Assembly: GCF_900094565.1 (NCBI RefSeq)
Contig: NZ_FMAF01000010.1
Coordinates: forward strand, 62,001 to 126,000
Direction: 5' to 3'
Source of the DNA: Martinezella lusitana
GTDB taxonomy: Bacteria > Pseudomonadota > Alphaproteobacteria > Rhizobiales > Rhizobiaceae
Length of the DNA stretch: 64,000 nt
Shown: in pieces, positions 25,411 through 35,025 of the stretch
How positions within the stretch are numbered: the stretch's first letter is position 1
Layout of the letters: the number at the start of each line of letters is the position of its first letter
Position numbers and translations under genes: made by a program
Notes under the pieces: model-generated
Database searches by the model: none
The model's input: the letters and a program-made list of their open reading frames with translations, nothing else
What the model was told of the DNA's origin: nothing

Positions 25411-25624
25411 CTCGCACCTCCTATCAGGTTTTGCAGATAGGGTCCGCTGGCGCTCGGTCAAGCGAGCACGACGACGTAGGACGCTTCCGTTCGGCTAACT
25501 CGTAAAACAGTGCTTCCTGTTCCACGGTGTCCGTCGTAAGCGGCCATTGAAATTGAAATAGTAGCGCTTACCCTTTGCCATCTGCGGTCGGCGAAGAGTG
25601 CGGCGGTTATAGGAAGGCCATTCT

Positions 25625-26070
25625 ATGGATATCAGACGGGGTGAGATCGTCCATATAGATGCATGGGCCCGGTTGCGCTCCGCTCTATGGCCTGGGCCCC
25701 GCTTCAGAAGCATACTGACGAACTACGGGCAATGCTCGATGGAAGCGTCACGGACGCATTCGGTTTCGTGGCCAAGCTTTCCTCTGGCGATCTCGTGGGT
25801 TTCGCCGAGGCGTCGCTACGGCGCGACTACGTCAACGGATGCTCTTCTTCTCCTGTCCTGTTTCTAAAGGGGATTTATGTTGACCCCACTTACAGGCGTG
25901 CGAAAATAGCACGGGGACTTTTCGAAGCAGTTCGAGCCTTCGGAAAATCATTGGACTGCAGTGAATTTGCCTCCGATGCCGCGTTCGATGAGGTCGACAG
26001 CCACGCGCTTCTTCAAGCTCTCGGCTTCGAGGAAACCGAGCGCGTCGTATTTTTCCGCCAGATTTTGTAG
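25625..26070 (+). pseudogene. AAC(6')-like GNAT acetyltransferase with a frameshift
   Basis: The start ATG at 25625 follows AGGAAGG and encodes MDIRRGEIVHIDAWARLRSA, LWPG. The frame must then shift by one base near 25692-25702 to continue APLQKHTDELRAMLDG. The rest, to 26070, is a full GNAT domain: GFVAKLSSGDLVGFAEASLR, FLKGIYVDPTYRRAKIARGL (acetyl-CoA loop), CSEFASDA and LGFEETERVVFFRQ. This combination matches aminoglycoside 6'-N-acetyltransferase-type proteins by recognition. The break lies in a GGGCCCC run, so a one-base deletion (real or a sequencing error) is likely. If intact, the gene would be about 148 codons. Whether it modifies aminoglycosides is unproven. Confidence 0.65.
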
Positions 26071-26435
26071 TGACCCCGTAAGGCAGACTATTATGCCGAC
26101 CTCGGCCCAATTCGTTCCTGGTGATACGCATTGGACGTGGATTTCTTTGCCGCCGCGGCGATATTGAGGACGCGCATTCGGGCCTTAAGTTGCTCGCCTC
26201 GACGTCGACGAGCATCGCGTCGGTGAGACCATCTAGTTAGCGGTATAAGGAAAGAACGTTGCGCCGCTGTTATTGGCCGATTCTCCTTGTCACCAGTCAC
26301 ATCGTCACATTGAAAGGATCCAAACCCATATTTATGCGTTGATTTGGACGGGATGGCTGGTGCTCGTCGCTGCCAATGTACGCCACGCGTCGGCAACGCA
26401 TCGATCGAACTAGCTGCAACACCTCCAGGTGATCT
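26071..26435. other. Intergenic region with no supported gene
   Basis: No family-like translation on either strand; it must contain the promoter of the MFS gene at 26436. Confidence 0.5.
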
Positions 26436-27851
26436 ATGCGAAGCACTCCTCCATCACATTCGGATCTTTCCTCCACGACCCAATCAGATCGGATGCCCCG
26501 CTCGAAGCTTTCGAAGTCATTGACGCTCGCGGCCATGAGCCTTGGCTACGGTGTGGTTCAGCTTGACGTCACAATCGTCAACACGGCCCTGAACAGTATG
26601 GGGACATCGCTCGGGGGTGATGTTTCCGAACTGCAATGGGTGGTCAGCACCTATACCGTCGCTTTTGCTGCCTTCATCCTCACTGCGGGCGCCTTGGGCG
26701 ACCGTATCGGGGCGAAGAAAGTCTTTATGACGGGCTTCGCCATCTTCACCCTCGCGTCGGTAGCGTGCGCGCTTGCTCCGGTGGTTCCTCTGCTGATCGC
26801 CGCAAGGGCGATACAGGGACTTGGCGCCGCAATTCTGGTCCCAAATTCACTCGCACTTTTAAACCATGCCTATGCGGATGAAAAAGAACGTGGCCGCGCA
26901 ATCGGCATGTGGGCTGCGGGAGCGAGCCTTGCGCTGACGGCGGGGCCTCTTATCGGCGGCGGGTTGATCCTTCTGGCGGGATGGCGGTCGATCTTTCTGG
27001 TGAACCTGCCCATCGGTCTCATCGGTCTTTGGCTGACCTGGCGCTACGCCCAAGAAACCGCTCGGTCGCCTCAGCGCGAAATCGACCTATACGGTCAGCT
27101 TGCGGCAATCGCGGCGCTGGGCTGCCTTGCCGGCGCACTTATCGAGGGTGGTGCGATGGGCTGGGGCAGTCCTTTGATCATCGCGGGTTTCGTTTCGTCC
27201 GCCGTGTTGATTATCCTGTTCATTTTGCAGGAACTGCGCGGATCGCAGCCGATGCTGCCGCTTTCACTGTTCAAACATCGTATGTTTGCCCTGACATCGC
27301 TCGTCGGCCTTCTGGTCAACGTGGCGTTCTACGGGCTGATCTTTGTCTTCAGTCTGTACTTTCAGCGCCTCAATGGAATGTCGCCATTCGCCACCGGCTT
27401 GGCTTTCCTGCCCATGATGGGCGCGGTCTTGCCGGTCAATCTGGCGGCCGCGCGCGTATCCGAACGCATCGGTGCGCCGGCGACTATCGCCATAGGCGCG
27501 GTGATGGCGGCCTGCGGATGCCTTGCATTGCTCGGCATCCGACATGGCACAAACTATTGGGCAACTTGCGCGCAGCTTGTCGCGATCGGAGCCGGTCTCG
27601 GTTTGCTGGTGCCACCCCTCACATCCGCGCTTTTGGGAAGCGTTGAAAAGGCGCGCTCAGGCATTGCCGCCGGTGTCCTTAATTCGACGCGGCAAACCGG
27701 CAGCGTTCTGGGCGTGGCACTGTTTGGTTCGCTGATTGGTCAACCCGACACTTTCGTTACCGGTGCGCACACCGCCTTGGCAATCTCAGCAGGTCTTCTT
27801 TTTGCGGCAGCCGTCGCAATGCTGTCCGCTCGTCTCTTCAAGGAAGGGTAA
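26436..27851 (+). CDS. MFS drug/efflux transporter, DHA2 (EmrB-like) type
   Basis: A 471-residue, about 14-helix major facilitator. The signature regions LDVTIVNTALNSMGTSLGGD, WVVSTYTVAFAAFILTAGAL and GDRIGAKKVFMTGFAIF are typical of DHA2 exporters such as EmrB/QacA. RAIQGLGAAILVPNSLAL is the family motif C region. The ATG at 26436 is preceded by AGGTGA. No periplasmic adaptor (EmrA) or regulator lies beside it. Substrate unknown; it follows the acetyltransferase gene on the same strand. Confidence 0.9.
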   Translation: MRSTPPSHSDLSSTTQSDRMPRSKLSKSLTLAAMSLGYGVVQLDVTIVNTALNSMGTSLGGDVSELQWVVSTYTVAFAAFILTAGALGDRIGAKKVFMTGFAIFTLASVACALAPVVPLLIAARAIQGLGAAILVPNSLALLNHAYADEKERGRAIGMWAAGASLALTAGPLIGGGLILLAGWRSIFLVNLPIGLIGLWLTWRYAQETARSPQREIDLYGQLAAIAALGCLAGALIEGGAMGWGSPLIIAGFVSSAVLIILFILQELRGSQPMLPLSLFKHRMFALTSLVGLLVNVAFYGLIFVFSLYFQRLNGMSPFATGLAFLPMMGAVLPVNLAAARVSERIGAPATIAIGAVMAACGCLALLGIRHGTNYWATCAQLVAIGAGLGLLVPPLTSALLGSVEKARSGIAAGVLNSTRQTGSVLGVALFGSLIGQPDTFVTGAHTALAISAGLLFAAAVAMLSARLFKEG

Positions 27852-28258
27852 ACCGGATGTGGCCGATAGGGTAGTTCCGAGCATCAGAACCGTACCGTGA
27901 CGTTGACCCATCACGCCTGCCCAGAAACGGTATCAGCCGGCAAAAAAATCCTCGAAAACCGTAGAAAAACAAGCGTCGTGGCCGGGACACTAGCCGAGTA
28001 ATTCCCTTCGAAAGGAAATTTCGAATTAGAATATGCTACTATGTTCATAAATGTAAACAGAACAAAGAAGACACATTCCATGTTTATACTGCGGCGCAAC
28101 CGTATTATTCCGCACCTGCGATATACATTCAAGCTTTTCTCCCGTCTATGGTACAATCTGGGCGTGCGTCTAGTTTGTCGAGGCTGGCGAGATCTATGAG
28201 AGGAGTGACATAGTTCTGTCTCTCATACGCATGGGTACCTGGATATTCTTGCTGCAAA
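27852..28258. other. AT-rich intergenic region with no supported gene
   Basis: Between the convergent MFS and DUF1796 genes. Base composition from about 27950 to 28650 is clearly AT-richer than the rest of the window, consistent with acquired DNA. No motif recognised. Confidence 0.5.
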
Positions 28259-29119
28259 TTACATCCACGCTACCAATCTGCGTGTAAACCAGCACCGAAC
28301 ATTAACCCCTTGGCTCAAAATCATTGTGGAATTCAACACTACCTTCGAGCTGAGAGCGGTTACCTCGACTTTTGGCGTTTGAGGGAATTTGCGCATAGCG
28401 AAGATCGGCCGGCATGACCGCGGATAGCTCAATACAATTATTTCAGCGCGGCCATATTGGTTGATTGCCCGCGGTGCGCAGGCAATCTCCGAAACAATGT
28501 TAGCATCGAGAGAGATGTTCATTCCCTGGGTCTTATAGGGATAGAACTCCTCTATATTGTTCTGCGTATTGCTGAGGACAATATAGCGGACAGGTTTTTC
28601 AAGCAGCTTCAAAAAATTATTGCGAAGACGCTCATATTTTGCCGCAATTCTCTCAACGTCGTCTTGGTTCACCTCATCGCTTAACTTCTAGTGCCAAAAC
28701 CAAACTTTGAAATCCTCCAACCGCAGGGCTTCTTGAGCATGGACGGGCACATAGAGGGATTGGGCGGTGATCGGCCCAAACAGCAGGCGGTCCGCGACTT
28801 TTGCGATATCTGCCGCGCTGACAAAAACCCAATTGAAGAACCCGGACGTTTCGCGCAGCCGATCATCTAAGAGTGAGGAAAGGAACCCGACATGCCGCTG
28901 CAGCTGCTGAGCGGTTTGGCAAGAAACGCCGACGCTAATAAAAGCCTGATTTTCGCTGACGACAGACATGTAGATATCCGAAAAGAAAGCGGGTTCGGTT
29001 TGTTTGCACAGTTCGTGGCGTTTTGTGAAGAGGGTCTCCGCCTCGATTATGCTACTATTGTCATCGGTGTCCGTGCATTGAAGCCTGATCAGGCGTCTGC
29101 CGGTCAGGGGATGCAGCAC
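28259..29119 (-). pseudogene. DUF1796 (putative papain-like cysteine peptidase) gene split by an in-frame TAG
   Basis: Two minus-strand frames are in the same phase and separated only by a TAG at 28688-28690: the upstream part (from 29119) ends LRLEDFKVWFWH, the downstream part resumes KLSDEVNQDDVERIAAKYER and LRNNFLKLLEKP. The whole, about 285 codons, matches the DUF1796 pattern: AFISVGVSCQTAQQL with the family Cys near residue 65, FFNWVFVSAADIA, the DF-VWFWH region, and the KYxRxxxNFLxLL helix before a YIVLSN-type strand. Such proteins often lie in surface-polysaccharide regions. The TAG is best explained as a nonsense mutation. Separate translation from the GTG at 28672 would give only the C-terminal half. 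AT-rich composition suggests transfer. Confidence 0.6.
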
Positions 29120-29673
29120 TACGGAGCTGTCACTCTCGAATATGATCCATACTGCTAACGCCTTTCAACTCCGCAAGCGTTACCGTTCGCCCGATCCATG
29201 TGCCTCCGATGCCATGCTTACCCAAAGCCATCCAACGTACAGTGTAGAAAGGCGAACCAAGTCATGCGGCCATTTGCCCAGCGATTGTATCGCCACACTG
29301 AAGCACGCTCGGCTTTCCAGTCAACGACCGCGTGGGAGTATCGGGCTCGGCGAAACCATTCGTGCTTCCGACCGTGGCTGAGATCGTCTAAGTCGTGGAG
29401 TGTTCCCGTTGGGTGATCCGGGTGTGATGTTAGCGCATGCTTGGGCCGCAAGCATTCAGCTTTCAGATCCAATTCACATCGGATCTCCTGTCGGACGTGC
29501 CTGGGCTGAGCGGCTCTGCCGTTCTTGGCGTGAGGCTGCGACATATTTCCGTCGGCTTCAGCGGCAATTCTGCTGAAAGGCCTAGCTCATCTAGGTGTAA
29601 GCGCCTCCCCAGCCCGGATGGCACGGGATTGCTCGCAAGCTGAAACCAGAGCGTGATCACGAAAGGTATTTCC
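29120..29673. other. Intergenic region with no supported gene
   Basis: Several short frames on both strands (for example minus 29218-29544) resemble no family known to me. Must contain the promoter for the secreted protein gene at 29674. Confidence 0.5.
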
Positions 29674-31143
29674 ATGGCGCGCGCGTTTGGTCACCGGCCC
29701 CGGATCGAGCTGTTTCTGTTCATCCTTGCCGTGAGCTGGAATCCTGCGGCCGCTGAAATCGCGCCGATAAGCGACCAGCCCTGCAATACATGCATCCGGA
29801 TTAGGGTCGGGCTTCCACACGTCGTCCGAGGGCCGGCTGCTGACATGGCTGATAATCGCTTTACCGAGATCCAGATACCCGGTGGAGGCTTTCGTGGCTT
29901 TGACGCCCATGGTGATACTCGCGCCATAGATGGACGGTCTCCAGGGGATATGGGCGGCCCCGAGCGTACCGTGCTGCGTCCAGGCAAGCCTGGAACATAC
30001 GACGCGTGCGGACAATGGCTGAACCACGCCGAACTTATCGGCACCACGGTCATCGGCTTTATCCATGATGAAACCGCATGCAAATACCAGCTGGGCCAAA
30101 CGCACAAATCCATGTCCCTTGCCGTCTCAATCGATTATGGCCTGACTTGGAACAGCCTTGGACAAATCATCACTGGCACTGACGATCCGACAGCAAACAA
30201 GAATACCGGTGAAGGCGATTGCACCGGCATCAATGGACAAGACGGCTATTACTATGCCTATTGCTTCCGCCCGAGAGATGGAGCGCTGATCGTCGCACGC
30301 GCGCCGGTTTCCAGCCAACGTCCAGGCAATTGGATGAAGTTCTTCCAAGGCAAATGGGAACAGCCTGGATTGGGAGGAGAAGCGACACGCCTCATGAACG
30401 GATCGGGCGTCAGCGCGGCCCGCTGGACGACGACCGGCCAAACCGTGCTGACGGGCTGGGTAAAGGGCGGCCTCGGATTGTTTCTGAGCCGCGATCACAC
30501 CACGCTCACGCCGCTGCCCGAGCCGCTGCTTGCTGTCGACCCCAGAGAGTGGAAACGTCCCGCTCCATCAGAACTCATCTTCTATCCGGTGATCCTCGAC
30601 GCCACGACCGGCGCCAATCAACTCGCGAATTCGTGGATGCTGGTCTACGCCTACATGCAGCCCAACGAAGGCAGCAATCGGAAATATCTGGTCTTCCGCG
30701 ATGTGACCGTGTCGGCGTCCGATACGCCGGGATCCCCACAGGTCGGGGTGCTGCTCGCGCGCTGGTATGATGCAGCCTTACACGACCGCTGGTCCACGAC
30801 GGCGGCGGTGCCGGGAAATGATACCATCTACAGGCTTGAAGCGCAGTCGGGCTATCTGATGACGGTCGCCCCAACTGGCCAACCATCCTCGGAGTTGGAA
30901 GATTGTGTCAGTGCCCACCCCGGACATCTCGATCATCTGCTTGCCAAGAAAGGCTTTTGCGAAGCCCACGCGTATCAGCGACTGCGCACGGCGGGCTGGG
31001 TCTATGTCCGGCAGGAAACCAACACCCAACCGCTCTACCAGTGTTACTCCGACACCGAACATTCGCATTTTGCAGCCAATCGACCGGACTGCGACGGCAA
31101 AGGCCAAATGGAAACGCTGCTCGGCTACGACCTCATTCAATAG
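29674..31143 (+). CDS. Secreted beta-propeller-like protein, possible glycosidase
   Basis: About 489 residues from the ATG at 29674 (AAAGG eight bases upstream). A signal peptide is evident (RIELFLFILAVSWNPAAA, cleavage after AAA). The mature protein has repeated aromatic strand motifs (SMSLAVSIDYGLTWNSLGQI; WTTTGQTVLTGWVKGGLGLF) resembling sialidase/GH43-like propellers with Asp-box-like turns, but no certain family. Several Cys pairs (CNTC; CTGINGQDGYYYAYC) suggest disulfides. The C-terminal quarter has YRLEAQSGYLMTVAPTG and further Cys, and may be a carbohydrate-binding or lid domain. It is followed 26 bases later by a second secreted glycoside hydrolase, so the two probably act on the same extracellular polymer. 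Confidence 0.6.
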   Translation: MARAFGHRPRIELFLFILAVSWNPAAAEIAPISDQPCNTCIRIRVGLPHVVRGPAADMADNRFTEIQIPGGGFRGFDAHGDTRAIDGRSPGDMGGPERTVLRPGKPGTYDACGQWLNHAELIGTTVIGFIHDETACKYQLGQTHKSMSLAVSIDYGLTWNSLGQIITGTDDPTANKNTGEGDCTGINGQDGYYYAYCFRPRDGALIVARAPVSSQRPGNWMKFFQGKWEQPGLGGEATRLMNGSGVSAARWTTTGQTVLTGWVKGGLGLFLSRDHTTLTPLPEPLLAVDPREWKRPAPSELIFYPVILDATTGANQLANSWMLVYAYMQPNEGSNRKYLVFRDVTVSASDTPGSPQVGVLLARWYDAALHDRWSTTAAVPGNDTIYRLEAQSGYLMTVAPTGQPSSELEDCVSAHPGHLDHLLAKKGFCEAHAYQRLRTAGWVYVRQETNTQPLYQCYSDTEHSHFAANRPDCDGKGQMETLLGYDLIQ

Positions 31144-31169
31144 TCGCCAATTGGTGCGGAGATGAAACC

Positions 31170-32315
31170 ATGACACGCTCCCAAAAAACCGTCGCCGGCT
31201 TCCTCATGGGACTTGCCGGGGTTCTGGTTCTATATTTGGCTCCAGCAACAGCGCAGGCAGACGCCATTCTGACCGGTATCAACTTCGTTCATCCCACCTC
31301 TTTCAGCGTCGCGGATCAGAACGCGGCATTGGCTCATATGAAGGCCGCCGGCGTGCACATCATCCGGTTCGGGATGGAGGACAAAGAAGACGAGAACCTC
31401 GATTTTATCAGGCGCGCCCATGCGCAGAACATTGGGGTGGTTCTGATATTCCACGGCAAATACGCACCAGGCGCTGCGGTGCGACCCTATCGGCCGAAAG
31501 AGTTCCCGGGCATGTGGGCAGGTCCGCCGATTTCGTTCCTCGCCCCCGACCTTTCCCGCATCTATTTCCAGCAGTTCATGGACAAGCTCGACGCCGCTGG
31601 GATCGCCCTGGCCGGGATCGAATTGGAAAATGAGATCAATATGGCCGGCAACAATCCGGACTTTAGCTTGCCTGGCGAGGGACGCGTGCTCGGTCTCGAT
31701 GATCTTAGTCACGATTCCGAGGGCCAAAAGGTCGCCAAAGGCTATCTGCAATATCTGAGGGTTTTGGCTGCTCTCAAGGATGTTCGGGATCATTCGAGCC
31801 TCAGCCGACAAGCGCCGCTATTGCCTTTCAGTCTTGTCGACACCGGACCCGAGGGCGCCTGGCCGACGCCTAAGAATTATGACGGCGTCAGCCCCGGCGC
31901 CACCATGACGTTTCTTCGTAACAACGGTTTGGACAAGCTCGTCGACGATTACAATCTTCACACCTACCCGTGGGCTGACGGGCCGGGCGAAAAGGCTTCC
32001 GCCATCCATCGCCTGCGACGGTTGCAGCAGCTCGCGCTGCCGCTATGCTCTCCCGCCGGCTCATCGAGCGGCAAACCATGCTGGGTGACGGAATGGGGTT
32101 TCCCCAACGATAGCAAGAGTTGCCCGTCCGACGAGCGCGCGCGTAGCCTTCTGGTCCAGGAAATGATGGGGGATTTTCGCCAGCTGACTCAGGAAAAGCG
32201 CCTCACCGGACTGATCTATTATTCGTGGCTTGGCGAGGCCCGCTTCGATGTTTACCGATGTGGTTCACTCACGAAGACCGGGCAACTCGCAATTGGGCCG
32301 ATCACCGCGCATTGA
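31170..32315 (+). CDS. Secreted glycoside hydrolase, clan GH-A type
   Basis: About 381 residues from the ATG at 31170, with GGAGA eight bases upstream; the frame is open earlier within the preceding gene. Signal peptide TVAGFLMGLAGVLVLYLAPA-TAQA. The catalytic domain shows the TIM-barrel pattern of clan GH-A: HMKAAGVHIIRFGMEDKEDE after strand 1-2, the acid/base Glu in LAGIELENEINMA (N154-E155) and the nucleophile Glu in CWVTEWGFP (E308). LHTYPW lies on the intermediate strand. Exact GH family (5, 39, 128 or unassigned) cannot be decided by eye. Gene order with the upstream secreted protein suggests an operon for degrading or remodelling a plant or microbial glycan. Confidence 0.72.
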   Translation: MTRSQKTVAGFLMGLAGVLVLYLAPATAQADAILTGINFVHPTSFSVADQNAALAHMKAAGVHIIRFGMEDKEDENLDFIRRAHAQNIGVVLIFHGKYAPGAAVRPYRPKEFPGMWAGPPISFLAPDLSRIYFQQFMDKLDAAGIALAGIELENEINMAGNNPDFSLPGEGRVLGLDDLSHDSEGQKVAKGYLQYLRVLAALKDVRDHSSLSRQAPLLPFSLVDTGPEGAWPTPKNYDGVSPGATMTFLRNNGLDKLVDDYNLHTYPWADGPGEKASAIHRLRRLQQLALPLCSPAGSSSGKPCWVTEWGFPNDSKSCPSDERARSLLVQEMMGDFRQLTQEKRLTGLIYYSWLGEARFDVYRCGSLTKTGQLAIGPITAH

Positions 32316-32876
32316 GGAAATGCATGCCCAAGGTTTCTAACCACGAACTATTGTATGCCGGTGCTCCGCATGTTCCATAAGTTGAATTGGCCACATTGGG
32401 TCGCGGTGTTCGCGGCCCTGTCGTTTGCTCGCCGGCTTGGTCGCAGCCATCCCCTCACAACGCCCCGGTGCGTTCCGAGAACGGTCTTATCGTGTTGCAA
32501 AATTGATAGTCTGTAGCCTTGAACACGCGTTGTCGAATGGGCAGCAATCGCATTTGCCAGTTGCCACGGGCAGAGCTGGTTGTACAAACCCAGACACCCT
32601 CCAGAAGACGGATGATCCGTGCGCTGGCGTAGAAAGATCTGGTGCAGACATCTAGATGCCAAGAGGGCGCAATCGGCCGATGCGGTTCGGGACGAACCAT
32701 ACGCTATTCGCCACGGCCTGCGCCGCCCGATCTGAGCAATGCCCTAGAAAAAATAACCCGCCCAAAAATGGTGCGTTGACGGACTTTGCCAAGCACCTGC
32801 ACAATTCGGTTGCGGCTATTAAACTCGGACAACGACCATCCGGAGACCGCTCAATGTTCACTTGGGGTTTAGACAC
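32316..32876. other. Non-coding region containing a diverged repeat copy
   Basis: No gene is supported. The part 32492-32651 is a diverged copy of a sequence found again at 35026-35187; the rest must contain the promoter of the DUF4189 gene. Confidence 0.55.
32492..32651 (+). repeat. Diverged direct repeat, copy 1
   Basis: The first 50 bases (GTGTTGCAAAATTGATAGTC onward) differ from the copy at 35026 at only two positions. Similarity then weakens but continues to GCAGACAT. Same orientation in both copies. Minus-strand translation gives related peptides (HSTTRVQGYRLSILQH here), but stops in the second copy argue against a conserved gene. Probably an old IS or other repeat family remnant. Confidence 0.7.
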
Positions 32877-33245
32877 ATGACGTCCAGGAAATCGACTGCA
32901 GCGGCTGTCGCGCTGGCCTTCACCCTCAGCACAGGCATTGCTTCCGCTGCGCAATTCGGCGCGATTGCCTATTCGAAAAATACAGGCTCGTACGGCTCTT
33001 CCCACAACTATTCTTCGCGGGATGGCGCCGAGGAGGAAGCGTTGTCCGGATGCTCCTCCTACGCCGATGATTGCAGGGTGGTCGTCTACTTCCGCAATGC
33101 GTGCGGTGCACTCGCCGTCGGCAGCAACCTGGGCTATGGCTATGGTTGGAGCGCGAGCCGCAACCAAGCACAAGACATTGCGCTTGGGAACTGTGACGCA
33201 AATGATAGCGGCTGTCACGTCAAGAGCTGGACCTGCTCGAAATAG
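32877..33245 (+). CDS. Secreted DUF4189 protein
   Basis: A 122-residue exported protein from the ATG at 32877. The signal peptide is STAAAVALAFTLSTGIASA. The mature part follows the DUF4189 pattern: FGAIAYSKNTGSYGSSHNYS, AEEEALSGCSSYADDCRVVV with two Cys, then the closing ALGNC...GCHVKSWTCSK Cys set, which would form disulfides. Function unknown; the family is common as a small periplasmic or secreted protein in rhizobia. It stands alone on the plus strand. Confidence 0.78.
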   Translation: MTSRKSTAAAVALAFTLSTGIASAAQFGAIAYSKNTGSYGSSHNYSSRDGAEEEALSGCSSYADDCRVVVYFRNACGALAVGSNLGYGYGWSASRNQAQDIALGNCDANDSGCHVKSWTCSK

Positions 33246-33380
33246 CATTCGACACATTTTCGAACCTGGTGTCTCCAAGGGAGAGCGTCATACGGCAGGC
33301 GATCCATATGCTCGATCTGGCGTTGAGCCTGACGGGGCCGGTCGAAGGCGTCCTGGCGTTGACGGCGACGACCCGATTAT

Positions 33381-34198
33381 CTAGCGGGACGCGCAACCGA
33401 CGGTCAGGATATGCACGAATGAGGCCAGAAGCTCAGGATCAAAGTGGCCTTTCGATCCAAGCATTGTGCCAATCGCCTCTGAACGAGACCACGCGCGTTT
33501 ATATGGCCTTGTGGCGGTGAGTGCAGCATATACGTCGCAGATCGATGCGATGCGGGAACGTCAGGAATGTCCTTGCCCGCAAGCTGGTGCGGATAGCCGG
33601 TTCCATCGAACCTCTCATGATGATGGCGACAAATATCCAATACTGCTTTCGGGACGTTGGCGGCGTGGGCAATCATTTGATGTCCCAAGTCAGGGTGCGT
33701 CCTCATAGCCATCAGTTCCGCCGCCGAAAATTGGCTAGATTTTTGCAGCAGTCGACCTGGCAGGATCAATTTTCCGATATCGTGGAGCAGACCGCCCAAG
33801 CCGAGCAGTCTTACTGTTTCCCGGATGAGGCCGAGATGTCTGCCGAAAGCGATCATCAGGGCGCTGACGACCAGCGAATGATGTTCAATCTTCTCTCCCG
33901 CGTATTCCAGATTTGCTATGTTGATCAGCGTGCTGGTGCTTGATGACATAAGTCGTCCAACAATCCTGAGCGTAGCTTCAATACGCACGGCGCGATCAAG
34001 CCTTATCGAGGCAAATAGGCTCTCGATTCCTGGTCGCAATTCTGCGGTCAGCCGTTGGGCAAACCTGATCTGTTCTGCCTTGGGCGGCGCATCGAGAGCG
34101 CCGACATATGCAGGCAATTCCCCACTTCGAAAGACGTCTGGCTCGAAGCTAAACCCCTTCCGCGAGTCCATAACCCCGTTCAACTCATGACGCAGCAT
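33381..34198 (-). pseudogene. HD-GYP phosphodiesterase-type gene with a frameshift
   Basis: The main frame from 34198 encodes about 215 good residues: an N-terminal part, then EHHSLVVSALMIAFGRHLGL, GLLHDIGKLILPG (the HD pair), THPDLGHQMI and HHHERFDGTGYPHQLAGKDI (the HHExxDGxGYP motif). After DIP, near 33555-33570, the normal sequence continues only in another frame: IASICDVYAALTATRPYKRA, SEAIGTMLGSKGHFDPELLA, ending TAG at 33381. A one-base loss fits. HD-GYP proteins degrade cyclic di-GMP. The break removes the end of the domain (the CDVYDALTxxRPYK block), so the product as read is probably inactive unless this is a sequencing error. Confidence 0.72.
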
Positions 34199-34498
34199 TG
34201 CAGCCTCGATTTCCGCGCGCCAGGCGCCACAAAAGTGGATTTCCAGACGATCCTGCCGTCGCCGAGCATTCTATTCTTTGACGAAGGGTGATCCGCCTAA
34301 TAAATCCACTTATCCGCGTCGAAGATACTGAGATTGCTTCACATTTAAATTGCTTGCGAGCGAATATAACACACGGGTATAACGTTTGCGATAGGAGAAT
34401 TCATAAAGAGTTATTTGCCAACGAACTGAGATGACCGCAGCAATAAAGCTGAGATGATCAATTTGTATTTAGATATACCTGAGTGTAGGCACGTATTC
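34199..34498. other. AT-rich intergenic region, no gene seen
   Basis: The stretch from about 34290 is AT-rich and holds no convincing reading frame. It lies between the HD-GYP gene and the ISL3-like remnant. Confidence 0.5.
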
Positions 34499-34870
34499 TC
34501 AATTGAAATTTGCTATTTTTGAATTTGATGGCAATTCGCGGATTGAGCTGTCGTCCGGTGCGGTACGGGATAGGGCCTGACGCAATCTCGATGACATCAG
34601 GGTGCTCTGACAATACGTGCCTCGAGCAGATCCAGCTTCCTGCGCCCGCACAAACTGCCGCTTGGTGAGTTTAAGCTTGGTGATCTGTCCCTCAGTCTGG
34701 CTGTTCGACCACATCGAAGTTATTGCGTTCTGGACCGCTGCCCGGTCGCAGATGACGCCGTTGGCGAATGACGCGATCAGGCTTCTTGCCGCGCCTCGAT
34801 CTCATGCTCGAAGCGATCAATAGCAATATTGACCCACGGCTCGTACAGACCACCGAGGGTGCCAGCGTTG
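34499..34870 (-). pseudogene. Transposase fragment, ISL3-like
   Basis: Minus-strand translation in connected frames gives SLIASFANGVICDRAAVQNA and then WSNSQTEGQITKLKLTKRQF. This is the well-conserved C-terminal segment of ISL3-family transposases (FAxGLxxDxxAVxxAL...W SNGQTEGQxxxLKLxKRQ). After KRQ a frameshift spoils the usual MYGRAxLDLL end. No terminal repeats were found. Debris of an old insertion. Confidence 0.65.
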
Positions 34871-35025
34871 CGCTGGCTATGCAATCTGAGCATCCCGACG
34901 AGCCGCCAGCTTACAAACCCCATCGCACCGCTTTCGAAGCAAGACCCGAACAATGATCTCATATCACCGCCAACGTCCGCTATTGTCCATCCATACGAAC
35001 TTCGAAAAATACAGGTAGTGGCGGG

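Noticed and set aside
25495..25581. A 28-codon minus-strand frame starting MAKGKRYYFNFNG, faintly like the DUF6894 start
   Set aside because: Too short, no ribosome binding site, and the similarity covers only eight residues.
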